64,000 nucleotides of DNA, from assembly GCA_020081605.1 (NCBI GenBank), contig JAHREC010000019.1, positions 930,001 through 994,000 of the forward strand. Reading direction: 5' to 3'. The stretch's first letter is position 1. Every line of letters starts with the position of its first letter. The notes under the pieces were generated by a model. That model saw nothing but the letters and a program-made list of their open reading frames with translations, was not told the origin of the DNA and did not search any database. This document shows, piece by piece, positions 1-9,852 of the stretch. A program made the translations under genes and the position numbers. The DNA is from Albifimbria verrucaria. Lineage: Eukaryota > Ascomycota > Sordariomycetes > Hypocreales > Stachybotryaceae.

Positions 1-1928
1 TGGAGAAGGATTTTCACAACCCCATCGAAATCGCGCAATCACTGAAGATGCCAAATATTTCCTCACGAGACCCGAAACCTGTTTCAGCCCGAGGAAACTC
101 GCTATGAAGCAGTCTTACCAATTCGCTCCCTTCTTGGTCCCCACTACACACGTCTTCTGCACCTAAACCCCTCCGACACCACAGGAGCGCGTCTCTCAGT
201 GGTCGTCTCGAGACTGTCGACCTCGACGCCCACCCGTCGTATGAAGCGCTTTCTTACGAATGGGGTAGCCCAAACAAAGACAATGTACTGTATGTCGATG
301 GTGGCGGTGCCATTCCCATCACCAAATCCCTCCACCATGCCTTGCTAGATATCCGCCACGAAGCCGCCACCCTCGGTGCCCGTACACTCTGGGTTGATGC
401 TGTGTGCATCAACCAGGCGGACATAGAAGAATTGCAGACGCAAGTTGCTATGATGGGCACCATATACAAGCAGGCTACCCGCGTCATCACTTACATTGGT
501 CCGCACCGGGATAATAGCGCAGAAGGCATCGACCTTGCTACTAGACTGCATCATTTTTGTACCTCTCTCAACGGGAAGCCTGACCCTCGAGTGCAATCGT
601 CCGACGGACTTGTTAGCCTTGGTCTTCCTCCGCTGTCCAACCGGCATTGGAAAGCATTGAGACAGCTCATTCTGAGAACTTGGGTAGGTGGAGTCGACTT
701 TCACCTTTGTACTCCAGACTGACCACTATTCTCAAACAACAGGCCAGCAGATGCTGGTGTGCTCAAGAATTCCTACTCAACAAGAACCTCACAATGCTAT
801 GTGGTAGAACACCCTTTCCAGACTGGCGCCTCATACCGGAAATCGTTCAGTTTGTCTTTGACCGTCTCCTATCCCTTTCTTCCTCCCAGGGTCTGATAAA
901 GACCCTAACTCTATGCGCGAATGCCTCGCCTCCCTTGGTGAATTGAGAAACAGTATCATACACCAAAATGCCGAATTTACACTCTTGGACCTTCTTAGCC
1001 GCTCTCATTCTTTCCGTGCCTCTGACCCTAGGGACAAGGTCTATTCGGTGCTGGGTCTTGCTTGTGATGCTCACGTCGTCAACATTAAAATCGACTATAA
1101 ATGCACACCTGAGAGCCTTTATTTAACTGTTGCCACTCGAATTCTTGAAACAGATCCTAGTCTAGATATCCTTTATGGTAACCTGCTCACAAAGTCACTC
1201 AACCTTCCTTCGTGGGTTCCTGACTGGTCGACTTGGCACTTTGGTAGTTACGGCACGGCATGTTCATGCGACTACGCTTCCGGAGGTGGTACTAAAACCG
1301 AGTTGCGCGTACAAGGAGCAAAACTTGACGTAAAGGGAGTCTTGTTGATCGCATTGTCTCTCTCAGTCAGCCCATCGGTCCATTATACAAGAACTACGAC
1401 CAGAGTGCCACCACAAAGCGTCAGGCTTGGCTGCATAAAGAGATGTTAACCTTCAAGAATATTCAGGAAGCCAAAGGCAGGATATATAATGAGAAAAATA
1501 CAAGCCACGAGTCTTGGCTTGACCCCTTCTCTGCCTTTTGGCGCACTCTGATCGGTGATATCACCTTTGACGAAGTACCTGCACGAGCCGATTACGCAAC
1601 TTACTTTCATGCACATTTACATGTGCGCGAGGATAGTGCTCGAGCAGTCAAGACCATGGCGCGCGAATTTTGTGACACAGTGCGTCGCCGCTCTCGCTAT
1701 CGACGGCTTGCTGTCACAGAACGTGGTTACTTTGGAGCTGTGCCTGAGACTGCGGCTGCTGGAGACATGGTTGTCATGTTCAATGGTGGAGAGCATCTGT
1801 TTGCTGTAAGTCCAACAGACGAGACGGATGAGTTTAGGTTCCTAGGACATACGTACGTTCATGGTTTAATGAAAGGAGAGATATTAACGATGGAGTGGTA
1901 TCGGAGTCAAATAATTACGTTAGTATAG
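1..1928 (+). CDS. HET (heterokaryon incompatibility) domain protein, 5' end unresolved, frame broken
   Basis: HET proteins trigger incompatibility or cell death when genetically different hyphae fuse. The N-terminal HET hallmark YEALSYEWG is encoded from about 240, followed by LWVDAVCINQ (about 390) and the ASDPRDKVYSVLGLA block (about 1015-1065). The C-terminal signature RGYFGAVP with GDMVVMFNGG and YVHGLMKGE ends at the stop at 1928. One intron is clear, 684-742 (GTAGGT...CAACAG), joining RTW to ASRCWCAQEF. No convincing ATG is visible; a TTTCAG near 88 could be an acceptor, so an upstream exon may lie outside the window. The frame changes at about 190, at CCC 885-887 and at TT 1342-1343, each recoverable with one base. 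The gene is either a decayed copy or, more likely, intact with consensus errors like its neighbours. The family assignment is secure; the exact protein is not. Confidence 0.85.
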
Positions 1929-2309
1929 AGTATAGAAGCGTATCAGCATCTCAAATCCGTCTTCGTTGTCAGTTCCTTGCCTTTGAGGTTGGTTCACATC
2001 CAGTGTTTGGCCAGTTTGCAATCACTATTTCACAAGTCAATTAGTTTGTTTTAGTTTCTGGACATTAGCTGTTCTTATTATACTAAGCTTGGGTCATGTT
2101 ATTTATAAAGCAACTCATCATGAGTAGGATGAGTTCGTACTGTTTATTCGCATATCTGCACTTACAAGGGGCTTCCATAGGACCAACAGCTGACTTAGGT
2201 ATACATTTTTGCCTCAAGTTTGGCACTTGATTCATGACCAACATGACTTGAGCTCAAGTTAGCTGCATTCAGCATCAAGAAGAACTCAATCCTCGTCAAC
2301 CCCTGCCAC
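1929..2309. other. Intergenic, AT-rich
   Basis: This is the 3' flank shared by the HET gene and the convergent small gene at 2310-2756. I see no gene or structured element in it. Confidence 0.6.
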
Positions 2310-2756
2310 CTAGTCCAGCAATGAACTACTAGAAGCCCTCTTGGCCTTCCGGTCTTTCTTCGCCTTGCTCTTGCCCTTCTTACCTTCATCATCTCCCTTT
2401 TCCGCACGCATTTCGTTTAATGCATTGTCAATTTCCGCCCAAGTGGCTTCATCGCCGGTTGGATAGAGCTGCTTGTGAAGGCTGGCAAGATCTTCCAGTT
2501 GGGTGCGTTCCATGTGAAGAGATGCTTCCTGGAAGAGGCTAAGCAGATCCTCATAAGTATTGTTGCGTTCGAAACATGGCCTAATCCTGCGCTCGAATCG
2601 GCGGATTGTACCACTGTCGATGGCAAGGGTTGCATCTTTCAGCAAGGCCTCAAACCGGGTCAAGTCCTTTCGGCATAGATTATTGCCATTGGCAGTGAAT
2701 CTAGCTTCAAGTTCTTGATATTCCTTAAAGTTCTTGTCTGTGAGTTCGGAAGCCAT
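2310..2756 (-). CDS. Small hypothetical protein with lysine-rich tail
   Basis: A 148-residue intronless frame starts at the ATG at 2756 and ends at the stop at 2310. I do not recognise the family. The first 110 residues are amphipathic and rich in Leu, Glu and Arg, and look largely helical. Residues 118-140 form a basic run (KGKSKAKKDRKAKR type) followed by a Ser tract and the end LLD, which could act as a nuclear or nucleic-acid-contact segment. Codon choice is protein-like, and the competing frames on both strands are shorter and of random composition. It lies convergent to the HET gene. That it is a real gene is inferred from length and composition only. Confidence 0.6.
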   Translation of the reverse strand: MASELTDKNFKEYQELEARFTANGNNLCRKDLTRFEALLKDATLAIDSGTIRRFERRIRPCFERNNTYEDLLSLFQEASLHMERTQLEDLASLHKQLYPTGDEATWAEIDNALNEMRAEKGDDEGKKGKSKAKKDRKAKRASSSSLLD

Positions 2757-3526
2757 GTTTCTCGCGAAGATTGTACAGTCGTTTGTTGTTGAGTTATGAA
2801 AGCTTACCTGTCTTCCTCAGAAAAGATCAGATAAACTGTAAAAGTTTGAGTGTCGAAACAAAATATATTCAAATCAAGTGTATTGTATTTAAGTATAAAT
2901 CGTTATTGACAGACTTTCACAGAGGCGAATGTCACTTGTGAGTGCTGCAATGTTGTACTAAACTAGGCGGCCTTGAGAGCAAGAATCGCGGCGATGTTCA
3001 GTCTATCAACTCTTGTTCTTAGAATCGCCTTTCTATCTGCTTTCATGTCTCACTGAACTCAAGTCTGCTCAAGTTGGTCGAGTAACAAACTGTTATCACG
3101 GTACAGAAGCCTACCTCGACCTTGACGAGGAGCACTCTTGACCTGCTGTACGGTTTTCAAACACTTAATTGAATACTTTTCTAAATATAATCACTGCAAA
3201 TTGATATGTCCAAGTGCGCTCGTGGTGCAAGTACAGTGACACCCTATTTTAATGCAACCGCACTTGGTTTATATGGACTGGCTTCCGCCAATATTCAACC
3301 AAAAGGCTCAACACCAGTGAGAGGCAAGTCCAGGTAATAAGTTAGAATCACTCCAGTGATTTTGTGCGAATGAACACTCACTTACCCATACTCAGTGAAT
3401 GCGTTGTTCGGAGACGGCAGTAACTGCAATTGTTTACCTAACCTGTTGACCTTCACAATGTGCAGCAAGGATTAAAGGCGACATATATTTATTTTAGTGG
3501 TTGCTGACACATCAAAACATCCAATA
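2757..3526. other. Intergenic, AT-rich
   Basis: This stretch lies upstream of the small minus-strand gene and of the tRNA. It has no open frame of note and no recognisable repeat, and is visibly AT-rich compared with the housekeeping half of the window. Confidence 0.55.
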
Positions 3527-3607
3527 GGCAGAGTGCCAGAGTGGTTAATGGGTATGACTAGAAATCATATGGCTTCGGCCGCATAGGTTCAAATCCTGTC
3601 TCTGTCG
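3527..3607 (+). tRNA. tRNA-Ser (anticodon AGA)
   Basis: An intronless cloverleaf can be drawn by hand. The acceptor GGCAGAG pairs with CTCTGTC (3600-3606) with one G-U, and the discriminator base is G. A D-arm sits around CCAGAGTGGTTAATGG. The anticodon stem TATGA/TCATA closes the loop CTAGAAA, giving anticodon AGA, which reads UCU. A long variable arm (TGGCTTCGGCCG) is diagnostic of a class II tRNA and fits serine. The T-arm is ATAGG-TTCAAAT-CCTGT. A run of eight T follows eleven bases after the end. Confidence 0.93.
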
Positions 3608-3617
3608 GATCCGATTC

Positions 3618-3625
3618 TTTTTTTT
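3618..3625 (+). terminator. RNA polymerase III terminator of tRNA-Ser
   Basis: Eight consecutive T residues lie just downstream of the mature tRNA end, followed by a further T-rich tract to about 3639. This is the usual pol III stop signal. Confidence 0.85.
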
Positions 3626-4450
3626 CTTCTTTCTTTTTCTAGGCTCGTTTATTCAGACAGAACGTGAGCTGCATAATAATAAATCCCCGGAGTTACCGAA
3701 TCATTCCTTCTACAATCCGTAAGAGATGTCATCTTCTGTTAGGGCAATTTACACTTTACTCTCAGGGAAATACCACATCGTCTCTCATAGAAAGTAGGAG
3801 AAGAGAAGTATAGTGAAGTCGACCGCCCATAAAATCCAGCACTTGTAACACCCACGCAAACAAATACCGAACTAGTTGAATGCTTGCATGGCATGCTCTG
3901 CGACATGCGATGTAGCCATTGGAAAGGGGGTTGGCTTACACAACTCAAGCAAATTCACCTACATGTCCTTGAGTAGAACAACTTCTTTTCCACTGTAGAT
4001 AGCAATGGCCTGGTAGCAACGAGTTCTTGATGAAGTCACTGCTACTGATTTGTATCCAATGAATTTCTTTATGTTGTTGGTTGGCACAATCCTGCAAAGC
4101 AACATACTGTCTACTTCATGTTGGCCCCCTCAGTTTTGCTCGTTGTCCATGCATGCAACAACTAACACAAATAATTTGAGGGGTTGCTACATCACCTCTG
4201 AACTGATCCCTCTCAATGAGCAAGGTGGAGGGAATAAGAGTCTCCTCATATTTCAATTCGTACTGCCCAGATTTGCGTTCCTTAAGTAACCTATCTGATA
4301 TCAATTGTTGTCACTATCCCAAACATGGCTCTCATATATGTATCGCAATGCATAGCCAAGTACAGCCTGTACATACTCATTCTATGGGTCAGTACATCTC
4401 ATAGATCCAAGATCTAGGTGCTCAGACACTAATTCAAACCAGATTTTCCC
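3626..4450. other. Intergenic, possibly including the P450 first exon
   Basis: No supported gene. P450s of this type normally begin with a membrane anchor of 20-30 residues, and the recognisable frame at 4451 begins after that point. The missing anchor exon may lie here, ending in an intron with acceptor TTTCTGTATAG near 4464. I could not choose a start codon. Confidence 0.4.
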
Positions 4451-6087
4451 TTGTTTCTGTATAGGCTTGCATTTCATCCTCTTCGTAAATACCCAGGGCC
4501 AATTATTGCAAGCCTGACTGATGGATACGCCGGCTACCACGCGGCCACAAAACGCCCTCATACAAACATTTACAACAATATAAAACGCTATGGTGAGACT
4601 TTTGTTAATACGCTGCCCTCTGCCGTTTCTAAGGCGACACACTGACAGCGTGAACAGGCTCTGTTTACCGGGCAGGTCCCAATCGACTCATCTTCCACTC
4701 GCTCGCTGCGATTCAAGGTACTAGAATATTTACAGTCATTATTTCATTGAGAACCGCTCTGCTCACTGGCCATAAAAAGACATCTACTTCCATCCCCACA
4801 TAACTAAAGGTCGTGCCTATCGACAATCTCGGTGGATGGATAAGCCAAATGTTTTCGATACCCCGGATAGGGTTGAACACAGGAGGAAGAGACAGGCTGT
4901 AGGACAGGTCGTATCCGACAATTCACTTCGCTCTTTTGAGCCCACCATACTAGAGCAGATTGACATATTTCTCAGAGCTTCACCAGTCCAGTCTCCGTGG
5001 AGAAGCGGTCAACATGACGACCAACTGCAAACGTCTTGCGGCTGATGTTGTTGGACTTCTCTCCTTCGGGTACCCTCTCAACACACAAACGGACGTCACA
5101 AACCGTCTCGTGCCAGAGGCGATGTGTAAGGCAATCTACATGGTTAATGTGTTCTTTAATTGGCCAACTCTTGGGTACTTTGGGCCTCTTCTTCGTTGGA
5201 TTGGCCGAAGAAGGGCACAGCATTTTTACCATATTATCGAGAGGATGATCACAGCACGACAATCTGAACCTAAGCATGCTAAAGCCGACTTCTATTCAAT
5301 CGCCGTCGATAAAGAGAGTGGGGATGGCCTCTATCACGATGAACTGTGGCCCGAGGCTCTTTTCTTTGTTTTAGCAGGCGGAACAACCGTTGCGACAGCA
5401 ATGTGTGGTGTCTTTTTCCACCTTGCACGCCATCCGAAAGTTTACAGCAGACTTTGTGAGGAAATCCGTCAAGAGTTCTCCTCTGCTCAAGAGATTCGTC
5501 TCGGGCAAAAGCTTTCGAACTGCAAATATCTACGAGCAGTCATTGACGAGGCACTACGGATATCCCCACCTTCACTTACTCCGATATGGAGGGAGCCGGA
5601 GGCAACATCCAACCAGCCGTTTATAGTTGATGGCCATGTTATTCCACGCGGGACACAGGTATCAATCCATCTTTATAGTATACTGCATGACGAGAAATAC
5701 TTCCCGAGCCTTTTTGTTCCGGCCCGAACGATGGCTAGAATTGGAAGATGAGACCCTTCATCATCGACGACTCACGAACAGCGAGAAGTCCAAGCAACCA
5801 TGCGTCGGGCTCAGGTCAACTTCGGGCTTGGGGAACGTAACTGTGCAGGTAAGTCGATGGCCTACATGGAAACAAGTCTTGTCATCGCAAGGACTTTATG
5901 GCATTTTGACTTTGAATCTGCGCCTGGAAAGCTAGGGACTTTGGGTCAAGGACAGGGACGGACGAATGATCCTTGGGATCAGCCTGACCAGTTTGAGTTG
6001 TTTGATATCTTGATCGCAGAGCATGATGGGCCTAACCTGGTGTTCAAGGCTCGTACAGAAGTTGCACATGAGAGAAAAAATGAATGA
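4451..6087 (+). CDS. Cytochrome P450 monooxygenase (fungal microsomal type), N-terminal anchor not located
   Basis: A heme-thiolate monooxygenase of the class that oxidises small lipophilic substrates at the ER membrane; the substrate cannot be inferred. The start of the recognisable protein is the proline-rich hinge FHPLRKYPGP. Introns at 4593-4657 and 4718-4779 join RYG-SVYRAGPNRLIF and AAIQ-DIYFHP. The I-helix segment is LAGGTTVATAM, the K-helix ExxR is in DEALR, the RPERW block is near 5730, and the heme loop FGLGERNCAG carries the axial Cys at about 5842. The frame changes near TTT 4968-4970, CCC 5703-5705, TTTTT 5711-5715 and G 5753; each is repaired by one base, and the two around 5710 together restore PEPFLFRPERW. 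No tailoring or backbone enzyme is adjacent, so this is probably not part of a metabolite cluster. Confidence 0.9.
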
Positions 6088-7048
6088 GCATGGGTTTTAC
6101 TTCTTCACTCTGCCTTTATATGCACCAAGGAAATCATTGGAACAGTCACTCATTCCTGACACAGACTAGTATCATGCCATGGGATGTATTTAGTTCCATT
6201 GACTAGGCCCCTTCACTCTCTTCGTCGGTACTGCTTCTGCTTACTGTATTTATTCATATCACCGTTCGTTCATATTGTCTTGCAAGACAATGCACTTCCA
6301 AAAATATTACGTGAACGGCGCTTAGTTTGAATCTGTCATGGAAACAACACCCTTCGATATCCTTGAACAGTTTTGATCTTACTATGTTGGAACCACTGAC
6401 TAGAACCCGATGTTGACTGCTAAGCAGTAAATATTTTATATTAAGAGAGACTTGAAGCTCATAATGGAAAGGGGGCATTTATGGTCCCAACATGTTGTGC
6501 TTAGGCACATAGTAATTCCGCGCCCCATGCCTCCTGTACCAATCACGAAGCCACAAGCTTAGCAGCCACTTATGTGGCTGCTGCACCTCTAATTTCAATA
6601 TTATACGATGCTCGATGCCTTCACGAAAGCGATGGCTTACTTCCAAATTAGCTCGGCCCTCCACAAATGGTCAGGAATATCTCTGGCTTATTCACCATGT
6701 GCCAGCCGGAAGCCAGGCTAGTGGCACGGGGCTAGCCCACTGGGTGAGTTGGCTCCGGGGTGTTCGTACATTTGTCGCGTGCGGATCCTCATGATTTATG
6801 AGCTTGGTCAGGCTCTGGAGAAGAAGGTTTCAAGCGGCTCATGGTAGAGCGGCGAACGCTCAGTTTCAAGAAAGAAAGAGGTAATATACGTCGTCTTGCT
6901 TGAGGTCTTGTAATGGGTTGCAGAACAAACCCCTCATCATTAACCAATCAGAAATTGACGTGTCCTCCAAACATGAATTGCTTAAGAGTCAACTCTTCGC
7001 TTGATCAAAAACATATGCTAACAGAAAACGACATATCCGTGTTGTGAG
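6088..7048. other. Intergenic between P450 and PNP-UDP gene
   Basis: Contains the P450 3' flank and the promoter of the next gene. Short frames on both strands have random composition. I see no repeat or RNA gene. Confidence 0.55.
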
Positions 7049-8095
7049 ATGAGCCGACCACGCCCTCCTATCGATAGGTCTGGGTTTTACACCGCCATAC
7101 TATGTGCTTTGCCTTTGGAAGGAAACGCTGTCACTCTCATTTTTGACGAATTCTGGGATGAAAAAGGAGATCCATATGGCCGAGCCCATTGTGACACCAA
7201 TACCTACATCACAGGCCGTATAGGATTGCATAATGTCGTGCTCTTCGTTTTACCGCATTCGGGCACAGTCACTGCAGCATCAGCCACAGCCAAACTACAG
7301 TCGAGCTTCCACAACATTGACCTCGTCCTGGTTGTAGGGATCTGCGGTGGCGTACCTCAGATAGAAGGGCGGAATGCATACCTGGGAGATACGGTAGTCA
7401 GCACTGCGATCATCCCATACGACTATGACAAGTATTACGGTAGCTCTGAAAATTTCAGAACAGTGAATGACAGTCTTTCGCACGCCGACAGAGATATTCG
7501 ATCTATGCTGAGAAACTTTGAGCTCAACTTGTCAAAGAGGCGTTTGGTTGCCGAAGCTACAGAATACCTGGACCAACTACAACAAGATGCCACAACACAA
7601 CAACCAGAGGCAAGCTATGTTTACCCCGGAGATGCTCCTGACCAGTTATTTGCGCCCCATTTCATCCATAAACACCGCAAAGCATGTTCGATCTGCGAAA
7701 GTAGCCCTGACAATGTTTGCAAGATCGCTAAGACCATGTCTTGCGATGAGCTTCAATGCCATCAGGAGGATAATGTCCAAAGAACAAGAGACACGCCTGC
7801 CACGTATAAGCCATCTATCTTCATGGGCCGGATCGGTTCTGGCAATACCCTTATGAAGAGCGGTGAAGACCGTGATAGAATCGCCTATAAACACAATCTT
7901 ATTGCCTTTGAGATGGAAGGTACTGGAGCGTGGGATGTACTACCATGCATCATCATTAAGAGCATTAGTGACTACGCAGACAGCCATAAGAACAACGCAT
8001 GGCATGAATTCGCAGCAGCCACCGCAGCGTCAGTAACAAAAGCGATACTCCAACGGCGGCCCGTCAGGGATAGCGCCCGAACCCCTTCAACCTGA
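7049..8095 (+). CDS. PNP/UDP nucleoside phosphorylase-superfamily protein, NLR-sensor type
   Basis: A single 348-residue frame from an ATG. Nearly its whole length is the PNP_UDP fold in the form found at the N-terminus of fungal NLR proteins. Markers are YTAILCALPLE near the start, VLVVGICGGVP (residues about 95-105), YLGDTVVS, GRIGSGNTLMKSGEDRDRIA and AFEMEGTGAWDVLPCIIIKS followed by SDYADSHKNNAWHEFAAATA. In such proteins the domain usually precedes an NB-ARC or NACHT domain and ankyrin, TPR or WD40 repeats. Here none follows, so this is a stand-alone or truncated version. A segment of about 45 residues between the third and fourth motifs has Cys and His spaced as in a possible metal site (CSIC...CK...CDELQCH). 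One missing base near 8065 would bypass the stop and read into a GTAAGA donor at about 8099, so the C-terminus is uncertain. Confidence 0.88.
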   Translation: MSRPRPPIDRSGFYTAILCALPLEGNAVTLIFDEFWDEKGDPYGRAHCDTNTYITGRIGLHNVVLFVLPHSGTVTAASATAKLQSSFHNIDLVLVVGICGGVPQIEGRNAYLGDTVVSTAIIPYDYDKYYGSSENFRTVNDSLSHADRDIRSMLRNFELNLSKRRLVAEATEYLDQLQQDATTQQPEASYVYPGDAPDQLFAPHFIHKHRKACSICESSPDNVCKIAKTMSCDELQCHQEDNVQRTRDTPATYKPSIFMGRIGSGNTLMKSGEDRDRIAYKHNLIAFEMEGTGAWDVLPCIIIKSISDYADSHKNNAWHEFAAATAASVTKAILQRRPVRDSARTPST

Positions 8096-8149
8096 AGGTA
8101 AGAAAGCACATCCTCTCAATTTGGATGTACCAACTAATTGTATTAGACG

Positions 8150-8460
8150 CTGGGCCTTACCACAGAAACATCTTCACCAGCTTCGGAAACAATGCCAGGA
8201 TAAATCTAGGTGATATGAGTGGAGAGGAAGTCTCCAGGATTCTCAACTTATTGCGCCAAGCAGAGAACACCGCTCCTTTCCCTCGGATACAGAACAGCCT
8301 TGACCAAGAAAACAGAGCTCTCCATGGGCCTAAACCAAGGTTCTGAGGCGATGTGAAGGGAGAAGAAGTTTCTACCCCAAACGGAGAACGCCATGCCTTT
8401 TCTGCAAACACCGGGAACCCTGGCCGTGAAAACGAAGATTCCATAGCACTAGATCGCCAT
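8150..8460 (+). repeat. Degenerate two-copy tandem repeat downstream of the PNP-UDP gene
   Basis: Two related segments begin at about 8209 (GGTGATATGAGTGGAGAGGA) and about 8347 (GGCGATGTGAAGGGAGAAGA). They stay alignable with gaps for about 100 bases, sharing GCAGAGAACACC/ACGGAGAACGCC and the GAAAAC block. The first copy is open in frame (GDMSGEEVSRIL, stop at 8346). The second, GDVKGEEVST, would continue the same pattern after that stop. This may be a worn repeat-domain tail of the preceding gene. Confidence 0.45.
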
Positions 8461-9852
8461 TCCCACAATCAATACGAATGACTCTTTCAGGATAACATTC
8501 CCCAATCAGGCAATCCAGCAGCCCCATACCCTCATCGTCAATCCCATCCAGGAAGGGACGGAAAACTCGCCGACCCCCAAAAACCACGCAGAGCATCAGC
8601 CTATAAATACCATGAATCAATAAAAAGCGGAGATTTCCATTCCCAGCAGTGCTGTGTCCCCCATAAGAAAATAGTCCACCAAACCTATCCTACCATCCCA
8701 GCAGCCCGGACCAGCCCAAGTTTGGCAAGTATCCTATACTTCGCTCCAATTCTCGCCGGCGCATCGCCTAATATATCGTCCCACTCGCAAAGACCCTTCC
8801 TCGACCCTTTTCAGTGCTATGGTGCGCTCGCTGCTGTGAACCTGGTAGTAGACTGATTCATGCCCTGCATTGTCAACCCCGCTGGCAGATACCATGCTCG
8901 ATGTCGTACCAAATCCAACGGATTGGGTCACACCCCTGCCGTAAAGATCGGACTCCTCGGGCACTCTCGGACCACGACCGACTCCTGTTATCTCACAAGT
9001 TTCAATGGTCCATGCTTGGCGTTCAGCCGTGCCAGTAGCATCAACGATAGATTCCACATTATGCATTAAATGCCAGCATGCTGACCGTAATATGAACCAA
9101 ACTCTCATCAGCCCGCTGACATAATATACTGGTCCCTTGCCTAGCGTTGCGTGGACAGCAATTCTCAGAGGGTAGGTAACACAGGGCAGACACCAATGCC
9201 ATATCATCACAATGTAAAACACATAGTCAGAAGTACCGCAAGATCAACCTAAGTTCTCTTGCTAGTTGTATCACAACTCCAAACTAACAAATTGCCCACC
9301 ATCGTCTAGTCATTCTGAGCAGATTCCCCGTATGATCGTGCTCGTACCCTTCCTGGATATCCTCCGACACAAACAGCATCGAAGAGCAAAAGCCAAAATC
9401 AATGAGTTCCACGGGGCATAACCTACCCCGGTCCTCTCGCTCTAAGGTATCATCACGTATCCCACCAAAACAAACCCCAGCTTTCTTGTCCCACCAACAG
9501 GTGGAACGGTTCATGCGCCCTCTTAAAAGACAAATCCCAAAGCCCTATCCTTAACCCGTCGTGGGTAAAAGTAGAATACATGAAATGAAAGCCGCAAGAG
9601 ACAGGCAAGTATTAAAGTTTAATAAGGCATCGATCGACCTCTCGTAAAGTTGAATCGTGGTAAGGTCGGTCAATCTAGCCCACGTTCAAGTCGGCATCGA
9701 GCATACCCGCTGGAACACACATCCTGTCATATCCCGATGACTCAGCTTCCGACAGATTGTGATCACCACCATGGCTCGTCACACCGGTCGCAAAGTGATC
9801 ACTCGGGCTCGGATCCTGATGAAGGTGTAGAATCTCGCTCGGGCTGGGAAAG
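8461..9852. other. Intergenic, no supported gene
   Basis: A 162-codon minus-strand frame (8734-9222) and overlapping plus frames have random composition with no motif. The stretch holds the 3' flank of the DUF3716 gene. Confidence 0.5.

Noticed and set aside
4451..6087. P450 considered as part of a secondary-metabolite cluster
   Set aside because: No polyketide synthase, NRPS, terpene cyclase, transporter or pathway regulator is nearby; neighbours are allorecognition-type genes and a tRNA.
1..6087. Multiple frame breaks in the HET and P450 genes read as pseudogenes
   Set aside because: The same kind of one-base break occurs in conserved housekeeping genes across the window, so technical error is the simpler reading, although decay of these two genes cannot be excluded.
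8734..9222. 162-codon minus-strand frame
   Set aside because: No recognisable motif; equally long frames overlap on the opposite strand; composition looks random.
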